DNA of 64,000 nucleotides from a bacterium (GCA_029933125.1 JAOZOU010000009.1:25074-89073), one strand, 5' to 3'; positions 17,678-27,227 are shown, counted from the first letter of the stretch. The notes: generated by a model not told the origin, from the letters alone. Translations and numbers: made by a program.

Positions 17678-19231
17678 TTAACTCTCCGGTGAAAGAATCG
17701 ATGCTATCGCATTGGGAATGCGCTCGGCAAGCTCTCCTGCCAGGAAACCATAGTAGCCCTTCTCATCCAGCAGCATGTCTCCAAGGAGACCATGGATGAA
17801 AACACCTGCGCAGGCAGCTTCAAGTGGAACGGTCCCCTGCGCAAGCAATCCAGCGATAATTCCTGTAAGTACATCGCCTGAACCCGCTGTTGCAAGTCCC
17901 TGATTACCGGTTGGATTTATGAAGACGTAGCCATCGGGTGAGGCTATGAAACTCGGTGCACCTTTGAGAACAAGAATCAAGCCAAGTTCCTCGGCAACTT
18001 TGCGTGAGAACTCAATCGGGCCAGCCAGAATTTCGCTCTTTTCTTTGCCGAGAAGCCTGGCTGCTTCACCTGCATGGGGCGTGAGCACAAGAGGAAAATC
18101 AAGGCCTTTGAGAAGCTCGCTTTGTCCAGCAAATGCATTGATCCCATCCGCATCCAGCACACATGGCTTACCTAGAGTGGGAACGATTTCTCTTATGAGC
18201 TCAGCCGTCTCAGCATTCTGCGACAGCCCAGGACCGATTGCTACCGCATCTGCTCTTGCAACAAAATCGAGAAGCTTGGACTTGGCTCTCTCCGCAAGCG
18301 TACCCTCGTGTGTTTCCTCAACAGGTAAGGTCATCACCTCAGTTAGTTTGACCTCAAGAATTGTATTGAGACTTTTGGGCACAGCGAGTGTAACAAGACC
18401 TGCACCAGCCTTGAGCGCCGATATAGAGGTCAGGGTTGCGGCGCCTGTAAAACCAGTTGAGCCGCAAATTGCCGCGACGAATCCACATGTCCACTTGTGA
18501 GCCTGAGGAGATCGATCGGGCAGAGCGGTAACAACATCTGAGCGCGTGAGGATAAAAGTCTTAAGCCCCGCCTTCACGATGACCTCGGGAGGAACACCGA
18601 TGTCATGAACAATTACTTCACCAGTAAGAGACCTTCCAGGGAAGAGCAGGTGTCCTCGTTTGGGTAGCGCCATTGTAACAGTGAGATCTGCTCCAACTGC
18701 AAGTGACGCCTCCCCGGTTGAAGAGTTGACTCCTGATGGAACATCGATGGCAACCTTTATCCCTGGCGCCGCGTTTATCATCTCTATAGCCTGCCTTGCA
18801 AGCCCTCGCGGCTCCCCCTCGAAGCCGGTGCCGAAGATGGCATCCACAACAAGAGCAGCTTTCTGGAGGGAGGCTTCGAGATCGCTCAGATTGTCCTTAT
18901 CCACTTCCCTGACTTTCACACCTGAATTCTGGCATTTCTTCAAATGGAAAGCAGCATCACCTTTAACATCCTTTATCTTCCCAAGAAGATAGGTCTTTAC
19001 AGCATAGCCCTTACGCTTAAGAAGGCGCGAGACAACGAAGCCGTCACCACCATTGTTGCCCTTGCCGCACACAACGACAATAGATAATCGCTTCTTTGGC
19101 TTGAAACTTCGGATTATCTCCTCAGCCACACCTCGGCCCGCATTGTCCATGAGTTTGGAACCTGGCACGAAGTCCCGAATTGTCTCTTCATCGATCCTTC
19201 GCATCTCTTGAGCAGTTACAACAGGGATCAA
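17678..19231 (-). CDS. nnr: bifunctional NAD(P)HX epimerase / ADP-dependent dehydratase
   Basis: This enzyme repairs hydrated NADH and NADPH. The N-terminal half (about 1-215) is the YjeF_N epimerase with CGKGNNGGDGFVVSRLL and AIFGTGFEGEPRG. The C-terminal half (about 230-510) is the ribokinase-like dehydratase with GPGLSQN, PCVLDADGINA, LTPHAGEAARLLG and TAGSGDVLTGIIAGLLAQG. The length of 517 residues is normal for the fused bacterial form. The start is TTG 19231, overlapping the TGA of acpS by 3 bases, so translation is probably coupled. Confidence 0.96.
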   Translation of the reverse strand: MIPVVTAQEMRRIDEETIRDFVPGSKLMDNAGRGVAEEIIRSFKPKKRLSIVVVCGKGNNGGDGFVVSRLLKRKGYAVKTYLLGKIKDVKGDAAFHLKKCQNSGVKVREVDKDNLSDLEASLQKAALVVDAIFGTGFEGEPRGLARQAIEMINAAPGIKVAIDVPSGVNSSTGEASLAVGADLTVTMALPKRGHLLFPGRSLTGEVIVHDIGVPPEVIVKAGLKTFILTRSDVVTALPDRSPQAHKWTCGFVAAICGSTGFTGAATLTSISALKAGAGLVTLAVPKSLNTILEVKLTEVMTLPVEETHEGTLAERAKSKLLDFVARADAVAIGPGLSQNAETAELIREIVPTLGKPCVLDADGINAFAGQSELLKGLDFPLVLTPHAGEAARLLGKEKSEILAGPIEFSRKVAEELGLILVLKGAPSFIASPDGYVFINPTGNQGLATAGSGDVLTGIIAGLLAQGTVPLEAACAGVFIHGLLGDMLLDEKGYYGFLAGELAERIPNAIASILSPES

Positions 19232-19617
19232 CTTTGCACCTCCGGAAGAAGCAAGACCATCGCCACTGCATAGTCACCATCATGGGAAATACTCAGCAAT
19301 GCTTGCCTGTCACCGAGAGCATCTTTGGCTGCACCTCGAAGATGAAGTACGGGCAAGCCCTTCTCGGTGAGCACAACTTCTATTGTGCGATGAGTGATTT
19401 TAGGAGTCTGGTGAGTTGCAAGAGCTTTGAAAAAAGCCTCTTTTGCTGCGAATCTTGCAGCCAGAGCCTCAGCAGGCACAGGGCGGGCAAGGCTGTAAGC
19501 TATTTCGCTCTGGGTGTAGATGCGTTCGAGAAAGCGTCTTCCCCAACGATCGAGGAGGCGCCTGATGCGAGGCACTGCAACAAAGTCGATTCCTATGCCC
19601 ACATGTGCATACGGCAT
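19228..19617 (-). CDS. acpS: holo-[acyl-carrier-protein] synthase
   Basis: AcpS transfers 4'-phosphopantetheine from CoA to acyl carrier protein. The product is 129 residues, normal for AcpS. Motifs are GIGIDFVAVPRI near the N-terminus, RFAAKEAFFKAL in the middle (metal and CoA site) and SISHDGDYAVA near the end. ATG 19617 is chosen because GGAGG stands just upstream; a TTG at 19635 adds six residues but has no ribosome site. It heads the acpS-nnr-M20-thiL-ispG-mobB run. Confidence 0.95.
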   Translation of the reverse strand: MPYAHVGIGIDFVAVPRIRRLLDRWGRRFLERIYTQSEIAYSLARPVPAEALAARFAAKEAFFKALATHQTPKITHRTIEVVLTEKGLPVLHLRGAAKDALGDRQALLSISHDGDYAVAMVLLLPEVQS

Positions 19618-19798
19618 GGCATCCTCCGCACGCAATCATATGCAAGTGGGCTTGAGGATTCAAGAAGGATATACGTTGTGATTGACCGTCTCGAAGACGC
19701 TCAGGCTGCACCCTGGCAAAATACGGTCCTGCTTGCTTAGTTGGGTTGCTTTAGCAAACTTTCTCTCGCAACTCCTTTCACAGGGGCTAGTCTTGGAC

Positions 19799-19990
19799 CT
19801 ACTTCATGGACTGGCCAATCGTCCGCCCAACGCTTATCTCACCATTGTCTATCCTGAGATTGAACCCACACTCAGGATTGGAGCATACCCAGGCCTTGTA
19901 AGTAATTGGTGCCCCTTCACGACCGTAGTCGGAAAGAGGAATAAGGACACCATCATGACACTTCCTACATTTAGGGAATGATCCTTCCAT
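19799..19990 (-). CDS. small zinc-ribbon protein
   Basis: The product is 63 residues from ATG 19990, preceded by GGGAGG at 8 nt. Two CxxC-like knuckles are present: CRKC (residues 8-11) and CSNPEC (about 36-41). Together they form a zinc ribbon similar to those in small nucleic-acid-binding or adapter proteins. There are no signal or membrane segments. The frame continues upstream to 20089, but that part shows no support. It lies 181 bp ahead of acpS on the same strand and may share its promoter. The function is unknown. Confidence 0.7.
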   Translation of the reverse strand: MEGSFPKCRKCHDGVLIPLSDYGREGAPITYKAWVCSNPECGFNLRIDNGEISVGRTIGQSMK

Positions 19991-20383
19991 TACGCTAACC
20001 TCCCATCCCTTCGCATTCACAATACAAACCCTCCGCGGTGAAAGCCCACACAACTTTGCCGGGCCAGTCCTTGTCTTACAATATAGCACTCGCTGAGGAA
20101 GTTAGTCAAGCCATCCCATAGACTCATGAATCAATCTCGCCACCTGTTGGGATCATAAACAATTGTATTGTAGTGAACAATTGCTTCTTGGGGTGAGCTC
20201 TGTCATCCTCTTCTTCCCGAATCCACTACACATGCATCCAAGAGTCACATTATCAACGAATGTTACGTGTGCAATAAGCAGAGCGCGCCACTTTCGCAGT
20301 GCGGAGCCTTAGTCTGGAACTTCATAGCCACAGCGAACCACATCTCAGGTTGAGCTTAGTCTGCCAGAATCACGCTGCCGCTA
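19991..20383. other. intergenic region, 393 bp, with promoter and repeated octamer
   Basis: It contains a minus-strand promoter candidate at 20152-20180 whose -35 and spacer carry two copies of AACAATTG. The rest (20184-20383), downstream of the EndoV-like gene, shows no gene and no convincing terminator. Confidence 0.5.
20152..20183 (-). promoter_or_regulatory. promoter with overlapping repeated octamers, upstream of the zinc-ribbon gene
   Basis: On the minus strand TTGTTC (20175-20180) and TATGAT (20152-20157) are 17 bp apart. AACAATTG occurs on the plus strand at 20158-20165 and 20176-20183, 18 bp apart, covering the spacer and -35. This placement suits a repressor site. The leader to ATG 19990 would be about 155 nt. 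Confidence 0.45.
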
Positions 20384-21040
20384 TCATCTTTCCCTTACAT
20401 TTAGACGGCACCACTCTCGTTCCCAAGCTCTCACCCTCATCCCGGCTCCCCGCAGAGGAGCAGGCAAGCGCGCATCCTTAGCCAGTGCTTTGACTATATT
20501 CTGAGCATCTTTGAAAGTCACAAGATTACCTGCAACAACTGCAATTGGAGTGCGATGGCCTGCTATCTTGACTGGACCAGAAATCTTGATTCCATCATGC
20601 CCCTTCCTGCCCTTGAATCCTGAGCCCCTTTCACTCACACCTATTGTTGGCTTCCCAGCTATAACTCCAACATAAGCTGCAAGAGGGATCTCATCCCTTA
20701 ACGATAACTCTTTCACAAGAATCACATCAGGATTGCGTTTGAGCATCTTGAGAACATTCATTATGAGTGGGACAAAAATGGGGTTGCCAACATCCGCGTA
20801 GAGCACTCTATCGATCTCATCTGTGGCAATTGCTTCTTCAAGCACTTGCATCTTGGGGAAGGATACCAGACAGGCAGCAGCATGAGCCTTGCCAGCCTGG
20901 AGAGTTGTCACAACATCGACTCCCACAACTCTCCTCATGCGTTTGGGGGCTGGCTTAAACTTTAGGCGCTTTAGCACGCGCTCCCTTAACTGGCTGAATT
21001 CTGTGAGTCTTAGCTTTCGCAGTGCTTCAATCTCAACCAT
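20384..21040 (-). CDS. endonuclease V-like protein, catalytic residues partly altered
   Basis: The product is 218 residues from ATG 21040 with GGAGG at 6 nt. It overlaps the end of the radical SAM gene by 8 bp. The fold resembles endonuclease V (RNase H-like): VVGVDVV holds the first catalytic Asp, and LAAYVGVIAGKPTIGVSERG matches the conserved GV..KPTIGVAK segment. The usual FRE glutamate is not evident in NPIFVPLIMNVL, and the LVDGHG aspartate position reads VKEL. It is therefore a divergent relative, and inosine- or deaminated-base cleavage is not assured. Coupling to a photolyase-like radical SAM gene suggests a nucleic-acid repair role (inference). Confidence 0.65.
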   Translation of the reverse strand: MVEIEALRKLRLTEFSQLRERVLKRLKFKPAPKRMRRVVGVDVVTTLQAGKAHAAACLVSFPKMQVLEEAIATDEIDRVLYADVGNPIFVPLIMNVLKMLKRNPDVILVKELSLRDEIPLAAYVGVIAGKPTIGVSERGSGFKGRKGHDGIKISGPVKIAGHRTPIAVVAGNLVTFKDAQNIVKALAKDARLPAPLRGAGMRVRAWEREWCRLNVRER

Positions 21041-22181
21041 TGCCTTCCTCCAGCTCACGCGACCAACGGCGATAATCTCTAAGATAGAAATCCATTCTCC
21101 CACCCCTGCCCATCGCTAAATCCTGTATGCCACAGCGCGCATCAGTGCACCTGAGACAAGCACCATCACATGATGCCGCTGGCTCAAACTTCTCCCCTCT
21201 CTTCACATAAACCGGTACATCAATTCCTTCACAGTTTACAGAGCTCATAAATTCCCTGTTCAACCCAACCGCGACACCATCGACGAGCTCGTATTCCATA
21301 CAAAGAGCGAAAGTCACACCAAGCCTGTCACAAATGTTGCGCATCTTATCGAAGATGCGTTTGCGGTAGTCGATCCCTGCATGGAGATAACCATCTATAC
21401 GCTCGACGTACAAGCGCTCGAGGTCGTAAACGAATCCTACACCAAAGCGCCGAAATTTTGCAAACACTTCCGTTGCGATCTTCATCGGAATGTCCATAAC
21501 GCTTCCTATGATGTGCCTCGCTCCGCAATCAATGCCCCTTGTAATCATCGCCCGAAGTTCATCGTCTGAATCGGTAAGGAAGGGAATAACGGGATCAACT
21601 CTTAAGACGACAGGAATGCCACTGGAAGCGCAAGCACTCATTGAGCTAAACAGCTCATCGAGAGTTGCTCCACGCGCCATGAGTCGCTTGCGAACCTCCT
21701 CCCTCGATGTAGAAACGGAGAATTGCCCGAAGGAGTGCTTCTGCTTCTTAAGCAATCCTATGACATCCCCCGGAACTTCACACTTGGTTATGAATTCTAT
21801 TGGGATATTTCGCTCGATGAACTCACGAATTACCTTCTCTGAAAGTTGGTAGCGCCTGTTCACCTCCTGAAATGGATCACAAACGGGGGAAAGATAACCG
21901 CATGATGCAACTCTGATGGAATCGAGCTGATGGGCGACCACTTTGTCAAAATCTTTAAAGACTGTGACTATGCCTTTCTCATTGAAGAGTCTGAAATAGT
22001 GTGCTGGAAGAGCTCGTGCATAGCAGAAGATGCAAGCCACGGAACAGCCATTGTAAGGATTTATGAGCATCCTCTCGCCCGTGCATTCACGCTTTCCCTT
22101 CCACCAGCCGTGGAGCTCCTTTTTTGAAGAGACGATTATGTGAGGATAGGGTTCTCTGATTACTTCCTGCGCTTCCACCAC
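21033..22181 (-). CDS. radical SAM protein, SplB/photolyase-like (COG1533) family
   Basis: The 382-residue product has the radical SAM motif with CX3CX2C spacing: Cys46, Cys50 and Cys53 in NGCSVACIFCYA. The pattern INPYNGC and the Cys spacing fit the COG1533 family that includes spore photoproduct lyase. A second Cys cluster near the C-terminus (CDGACLRCTDARCGIQD) could bind an extra Fe-S cluster. GTG 22181 overlaps the stop of the upstream membrane protein by one base; GTG 22178 is better spaced from GGGAG. The downstream EndoV-like gene overlaps it by 8 bp. The substrate is unknown, and sporulation is not implied. Confidence 0.82.
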   Translation of the reverse strand: MVEAQEVIREPYPHIIVSSKKELHGWWKGKRECTGERMLINPYNGCSVACIFCYARALPAHYFRLFNEKGIVTVFKDFDKVVAHQLDSIRVASCGYLSPVCDPFQEVNRRYQLSEKVIREFIERNIPIEFITKCEVPGDVIGLLKKQKHSFGQFSVSTSREEVRKRLMARGATLDELFSSMSACASSGIPVVLRVDPVIPFLTDSDDELRAMITRGIDCGARHIIGSVMDIPMKIATEVFAKFRRFGVGFVYDLERLYVERIDGYLHAGIDYRKRIFDKMRNICDRLGVTFALCMEYELVDGVAVGLNREFMSSVNCEGIDVPVYVKRGEKFEPAASCDGACLRCTDARCGIQDLAMGRGGRMDFYLRDYRRWSRELEEGNG

Positions 22182-23731
22182 TATCTCCCGAAGACGCTTA
22201 GAATCCTTGCACCATCGACTCTGATTGTGTAGAGCTCTTTACCTCGAGGCTTACCACGTTCCCATCTGAAGTTGGTTATATAGTATTGAGCCGCATTGGG
22301 GTTGGCAACAAAGATAAGCCGTCTGCGGTCGGGAGCTTTGAGAATGTAAGCATTGTATCTACCAGGAGCCGTTGCAGCATGAATGAGGATCTGGTCGGCG
22401 CTATCGTTTGCTGCAATCCATTCAAGTCCCTGTCTGTATGAAAGTCCCCAGTAGTCAAGTTCAAACTTGCCCTGAGCTCCTCTGACACCATGAGTGAGTG
22501 CATTAAAGTAAACATTCTCATGGGGATGATTGCGAATTACAAAGAATGTGATTGCTGTGAGATTGATTATTAGCGCTGAAGCTAATAGCCCAATGAGGCT
22601 CGTTCGCAACAGGCGCTTCCCCGATGGTATCCATGTGACAATCCTTTCTATGGTGAAAACCGAAGCAAGTACCATCGCCGGATAGATAAAAAAGGCATGA
22701 CGCCACGCATCATAGAGCACAACTCTCGCAAACATGAGATAGCTTAAGGGAACCCAGAACCATAAGAGGATAACAAGAGCGCTTATCCGGATAAGCCCTG
22801 GCTCCTGCCTGCTTGCAATCTTCCAGGCAAGCAATATGAAGCCAATGGTGCCAAGTGCGATTACGATAGGCGGTGAAGATACCCCTATCCAGACTGGAAG
22901 ATAATACCAGGGTAGATTTGTTGACCAGACCTCGCGCCCGAGGAAAAGAACCGGGGCCTCCCAGGGAAAGCTTCGCATTACCTCAAAGCTATGAACAAAA
23001 TTGCTTAAAGGGTGCCGCCAAAGAGTGGGCCACATAATAATTGTAAGACCGATCAAAGAACCGAGGTATGTTCCAAGGGATGAAATTGCGCGGCCGAGTG
23101 ACTGTGACCGATAGTCGCTGAGTAAGGCGAGAAGCGTTGCGATGAGCGTAATTACCACAATCAAGATTCCAATGATACGGATGTCAAGGAGAAGAGCGCA
23201 GATAAAGCCATGCAAAATCGCTGACCTCAGGCTTCTTTTCTCAAGAAAATGCACAAGGCTGTAGATGCCAACAACAAAGACAACCATGAAGGGAATATCT
23301 TTTGTGTTGTAGAAACCATGAGCAAGGATGCGTGGACTCATGAAAAGCAGAATTGGTGAGAGGAGGGCAATTCGCCAGTCAGCGATGAGGCGCTTTGTAA
23401 GTTTATAGAGAAAGATAAGGCCAATCCACGATATGAGAAAGGTGGCAAGGTGACGCATGAGGTAAACTTTTCTTATATCTCTAAGTGACAGAATCTGCTC
23501 AAGCCAGTAGAGAAAGCTCTCGACCACTGGTCCGTAGTAGCGATGACGATCCCTGAAGAGCTCTTCATCATGGCTTGTCAGGAAGTTGTATACCTTAGCT
23601 CCGTACTCACGCTGAACAGGTTCGTCCCAGGAGATACCATAATCGTCATAGGCAAAAAGACCAATAACAAGTAGTGCCACAAAAAAGATAGGGACAACAG
23701 CAGAGGTTTTGGTGACTTGCATTGCCGCCAT
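22181..23731 (-). CDS. GT39/ArnT-like membrane glycosyltransferase
   Basis: The product is about 516 residues with roughly 10-11 membrane segments. Near the N-terminus the first outer loop has DYGISWDEPVQREYG, the acidic DE motif of lipid-phosphosugar glycosyltransferases (GT-C fold, PMT/ArnT). Later it has LAHGFYNTKDIPFM and a C-terminal soluble part (NAYILKAPDRRRLIFVANP). GT-C enzymes move sugars from polyprenyl phosphate carriers to lipids, proteins or glycans on the outer face of the inner membrane. Acceptor and sugar are unknown. ATG 23731 follows the upstream stop (23742); ATG 23722 is an alternative. The same transcription unit holds an ASST-like propeller. Confidence 0.82.
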   Translation of the reverse strand: MAAMQVTKTSAVVPIFFVALLVIGLFAYDDYGISWDEPVQREYGAKVYNFLTSHDEELFRDRHRYYGPVVESFLYWLEQILSLRDIRKVYLMRHLATFLISWIGLIFLYKLTKRLIADWRIALLSPILLFMSPRILAHGFYNTKDIPFMVVFVVGIYSLVHFLEKRSLRSAILHGFICALLLDIRIIGILIVVITLIATLLALLSDYRSQSLGRAISSLGTYLGSLIGLTIIMWPTLWRHPLSNFVHSFEVMRSFPWEAPVLFLGREVWSTNLPWYYLPVWIGVSSPPIVIALGTIGFILLAWKIASRQEPGLIRISALVILLWFWVPLSYLMFARVVLYDAWRHAFFIYPAMVLASVFTIERIVTWIPSGKRLLRTSLIGLLASALIINLTAITFFVIRNHPHENVYFNALTHGVRGAQGKFELDYWGLSYRQGLEWIAANDSADQILIHAATAPGRYNAYILKAPDRRRLIFVANPNAAQYYITNFRWERGKPRGKELYTIRVDGARILSVFGR

Positions 23732-23741
23732 CCGATTCTTG

Positions 23742-25175
23742 TCAGCTTCCTTGAATGGTATGGCCCTGTCTAAGGAGCGGCTCAACAACTTCAGGAGATA
23801 GCCTGATCATGCGATAAATCTGGACTCGGTGCATACGCTGCTTCCTCGGATTGATCCACTCCCAAACTATTTCACCGTCCGGAGTAACCTCAAATGCACG
23901 GCCTCGATCGCCCTCACAGATGAGGGTGTTGCCATTGGCGAGGCGCTGGGCAGAGCCTTTCTCATAGGAGTAGAAACTCTCAGGTGGATCCCCAACATAC
24001 TGCCATACGATCTCATAGGTGACCGGATCAAGCTCGATGACTCTTGAATAGCCTCTAACTGGTCCATTGTCAAAGATGAGGATGTGCCCATTGGCTAGCA
24101 TTGTCGGATGGTGTGGCCACTGGAGCTCGCCTTCTCCCCAAACCCAAAGAATCTCACGTGTATCCTTATCAAGAATTGCAATTTGATTTACATTTCGAAA
24201 GCATATGAGAAGATTCCCTGGCTTGAATCTTCTATCCTTAGCCAGAGCATTCTCTGGAAGCACCGTGACCGTATTCATGTGAAAATAATCGTAGATGTTC
24301 TTACCACTGCGTTTATAGACCTCGAGTTTGCCAGGGACCGTTGCCTTGAAGGAATCAATACCCCCACGTCCTGATAGACTATCAATCAGATTGTCAAGGA
24401 AGGATCGTGTATCGAAGGCTTGCTTTATCTCATCAAGATGGTCATATGTTGACCAGCGACCAATCTCCTTACCATCGAGGGTGAGGTGAAGAATAGCTGC
24501 AAATCTGACCTGAAGTCCTCGATAGTTCTTGATGTCGCGTACAATTGTGTAAATTGTGCTATCCGGAGCAAGTGATGCCTCATGATGGGCAATGGCATCG
24601 ACCTTCCAGATAAGATTTGAATTCCAATCGAGACGCTTGATGTCCCTCATTCTGCTTACAACAATGACATCGCCATTGGGTAGCATGAGCGCAGGTGCCC
24701 ATACCCAGTGACGCTTACGCTTCTCAGGGTAGTACCACCTGTGAACCATTTTCCCATACATGTCCATAAGATAGACCTCTGGCGAGATGGCTGAGCAAAA
24801 AATCTGATAACCGCGCCATGAGCGGAGGCTGTCATAGACAGTAACTCCCGAAGGGCCGCTCACTTTCTGGGGAGTCATCGTTGTATAAGGGATTGAGCGA
24901 AGACGTTCGAGCTTTCGCTTCAGATTCTGATCATTGTTAGTCTCACGAGGTGTGTTGCGGGCTAGGGATAGGATAATCACAGCTGCCAGACCCGATGCAA
25001 CTGCAAGTGAGCCTATGAGCAGTCGTCTTCTCATTCTGCCTGGAGCCTCTCCTTTCAGGCGAATCTCGCTGAGATTTTCACTGATAACTTCGACAACTTC
25101 ATAGCCAACTTCATCAAGAAGTTTCTGGCGAACTTTACCAAAATCATACCATTTGGAGCTAGCTGGTTTAAACAT
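23742..25175 (-). CDS. membrane-anchored arylsulfotransferase-like (ASST) propeller protein
   Basis: The product is 477 residues. A short cytoplasmic N-terminus with RMRRR precedes a membrane anchor (LLIGSLAVASGLAAVIILSL, about 51-70). The rest is a propeller of ASST type: DMYGKMVHRWYYP, LMLPNGDVIVV, ASLAPDSTIY, EILWVWGEGELQWPHHPTML, NGHILIFDNG and RLANGNTLICEGDRGRAFEV. This HxPxxLxNGxxLxFDNG pattern is typical of arylsulfotransferase-like families. In known ASST enzymes a His takes the sulfuryl group; HHPTML or HMNTVTVL may correspond, but which is catalytic cannot be told here. It sits between two GT39-like genes and near a sulfatase-like gene. A surface modification role is inferred. Confidence 0.8.
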   Translation of the reverse strand: MFKPASSKWYDFGKVRQKLLDEVGYEVVEVISENLSEIRLKGEAPGRMRRRLLIGSLAVASGLAAVIILSLARNTPRETNNDQNLKRKLERLRSIPYTTMTPQKVSGPSGVTVYDSLRSWRGYQIFCSAISPEVYLMDMYGKMVHRWYYPEKRKRHWVWAPALMLPNGDVIVVSRMRDIKRLDWNSNLIWKVDAIAHHEASLAPDSTIYTIVRDIKNYRGLQVRFAAILHLTLDGKEIGRWSTYDHLDEIKQAFDTRSFLDNLIDSLSGRGGIDSFKATVPGKLEVYKRSGKNIYDYFHMNTVTVLPENALAKDRRFKPGNLLICFRNVNQIAILDKDTREILWVWGEGELQWPHHPTMLANGHILIFDNGPVRGYSRVIELDPVTYEIVWQYVGDPPESFYSYEKGSAQRLANGNTLICEGDRGRAFEVTPDGEIVWEWINPRKQRMHRVQIYRMIRLSPEVVEPLLRQGHTIQGS

Positions 25176-25336
25176 TTCATTAGCACGGGGCTGTGAAGCA
25201 GCCGAATGCTTAGGATCTTAGTTCTTGTGAGCCAATTGCTATGGTCGGGATCTTTATAACATCTGAGGTGGTAAGTAAATAGGTGGTTACGAGTGCGAGG
25301 GGTTATGGGATGGCTTCGGTTAAGGGTACCAAGGGG

Positions 25337-25372
25337 GCGCAGGATGCCAAGGAGCGCAGGATGCCAAGGAGC
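25337..25372. repeat. 17-bp tandem repeat in noncoding DNA
   Basis: gcgcaggatgccaaggagc starts at 25337 and again at 25354, giving a period of 17 bp; a degenerate third copy lies just before. It sits in the 220-bp G-rich gap between the ASST-like and GT39-like genes. No gene is seen there. Confidence 0.7.
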
Positions 25373-25395
25373 ATGCGACCTCTAGGGTGGTGGGG

Positions 25396-27147
25396 TTATG
25401 GAGTGTGAGGGTATGAGGTGCCTGAGCAGTCTCTTGTGTCCTTGATATCGTCACGAGGTTTAAGTTCGAAGATCACATAGGAATATCCTATGTGATCCAC
25501 GGGTTCATAGTTCTCTCTAAGCCACTTGTAGCGGTCGGGATCAAAGATACCAACAAGGTTGTTTACACTAACGACTATCTTGCCCGAATCAGGAAACTCA
25601 GGATGTAAGTACTTCTCGCTGAAGCGCCTGCGGACGCGTTTCATCCACCATTCTCCCTTCTCATAGTATGCATCTGGATGTTCTCGCAGATAGCGTTGGA
25701 GAGCATTTCTGTCCTGCCCCCAATCTATATTCGAATCAGCAAGCACTTTGTATGCCTTCTTGCGGTCCCAGACGAGTTCATTGAAGTAAGGGATGTAGTG
25801 AGGGAAATAGGAAAGAACCGAAACTGTCTGATAACAAATAAGAACGCCAAGCGCTGCAGTAAGCTTTGCTTGCCTCGGCAAGCCCTGCTTGAGCAAGCTT
25901 CCGCAGAAGACGTGCAGCAGGGGCAAAACGATCAGGAAGTGCCGAATGCCTATCTGGAGTTTGAAGAAGAAATTGAAATAGATGGCGAAGAAGACCATGG
26001 GAGCGACGAGGAAGAGCTCATCTTCGAGAAAGCGATAGCGTTTTCGCCTTTTTGTATAGGCGACCATGGCGATTATGGCGATGGCCTGGGTAGCAAGGGG
26101 AACCTTAAAGAGATACGCAAAGAAATAGTAACCCTTGAAGCCACCAATTTCTTTGAGTCGCCCGAGAAGATACATCTTACCGAAGCCTTTGCCGGTTTCG
26201 GTCCGATAGATTCCCCAATCTATTCCTTCGAGATAGGGATATGGCAAAGGGAGAGGAAGTCTTGCAAGTTCTCCGAGGCGAGAGCGTAGGCTTTTGAAGG
26301 CGTCACTTCGCAGGGCATAGTCGTCGAGAGAGCTAAACGTACGGTTGAAGAGAAAAGCTGCATTTATGATAAGGATGCTTACAGCAATGAAAACAACTGT
26401 ATAGAGCAAGGTGCGAAGCAAACCCTTTCGCATGGCTTTAAGATCTGCCTGCCTTGCCTGTCTCAGAATCTCAGGACTGTAGCGAATCGCAAGGATGATA
26501 GCCTCAAGGGGATAGAGAAGGATGCAAACATATTTAGAGATCTGACCCATCCCCAGAGCAACTGCTGCAAGGATGCCCCTTCGTGGTGAAGGATGTTTGG
26601 TGAATCTCCAGAGTGTCCATAGGGAAACAAGTACCATACCTGCTGCATAGACATCTGTAGTTATGAGGCGTGCATGGGCAATCATATTGGGGCTTAAGGC
26701 AAAGAGTGTGAGTGAGAGGATTGCTCCCTTTGTTCCGTAAAGTTCTCTACTCCAGGTGAAAACAACGAGAGCCACGATGACGCTAAGGATAATTGTTACA
26801 TATCTGCCCGTGGGAACGGATTTTAGAAACGCCTGGTATCTTGCTGCCGCCTTGAGCTCACCTATTTCGGCCGGCAATGCGTTTAGGGCTGTTATGGGCA
26901 TCGTTCCATCAACGAAACGAGAGGAATTGCCCGATAGGATGCTGGCGCCATAGCGAAAGTGCCAGGGTTCATCCTGGGTAAGGGACTTATGGCGTATGCT
27001 AAGAACCTCAAGAGCAACCATAAAGGATAAGAGACCAATTACGACCAGGATTGTTGATGTGGGAATGCGGTCTGCGAACTTTGCGTCGGAGAGGTCGCTG
27101 TTGTTCATAACAATATGAAGGTAAGCCAAAGCAAGGACATCTTTCAA
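25396..27147 (-). CDS. GT39/ArnT-like membrane glycosyltransferase
   Basis: The 583-residue product is a GT-C type membrane protein with about 10-12 segments. The first outer loop carries SLTQDEPWHFRYG with the catalytic-type Asp-Glu pair, followed by ALPAEIGELKAAARYQAFL. LSPNMIAHARLITTDVYAAGM matches the conserved AHARLxTxD region of PMT/GT39 enzymes. The C-terminal part includes the ADSNIDWGQDRNALQRYL motif seen in many uncharacterised members. The start TTG 27147 has AAGGA at 6 nt; ATG 27108 is an alternative. It is divergent from the sulfatase-like gene. Confidence 0.85.
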   Translation of the reverse strand: MKDVLALAYLHIVMNNSDLSDAKFADRIPTSTILVVIGLLSFMVALEVLSIRHKSLTQDEPWHFRYGASILSGNSSRFVDGTMPITALNALPAEIGELKAAARYQAFLKSVPTGRYVTIILSVIVALVVFTWSRELYGTKGAILSLTLFALSPNMIAHARLITTDVYAAGMVLVSLWTLWRFTKHPSPRRGILAAVALGMGQISKYVCILLYPLEAIILAIRYSPEILRQARQADLKAMRKGLLRTLLYTVVFIAVSILIINAAFLFNRTFSSLDDYALRSDAFKSLRSRLGELARLPLPLPYPYLEGIDWGIYRTETGKGFGKMYLLGRLKEIGGFKGYYFFAYLFKVPLATQAIAIIAMVAYTKRRKRYRFLEDELFLVAPMVFFAIYFNFFFKLQIGIRHFLIVLPLLHVFCGSLLKQGLPRQAKLTAALGVLICYQTVSVLSYFPHYIPYFNELVWDRKKAYKVLADSNIDWGQDRNALQRYLREHPDAYYEKGEWWMKRVRRRFSEKYLHPEFPDSGKIVVSVNNLVGIFDPDRYKWLRENYEPVDHIGYSYVIFELKPRDDIKDTRDCSGTSYPHTP

Positions 27148-27227
27148 TCGCTTCCTTATACGGTCTCTACGAAAATCCCCCTCTCCGCTCTTCCCTTTGC
27201 TTCATCTCTGGCCCCCTACTGGCAGGA

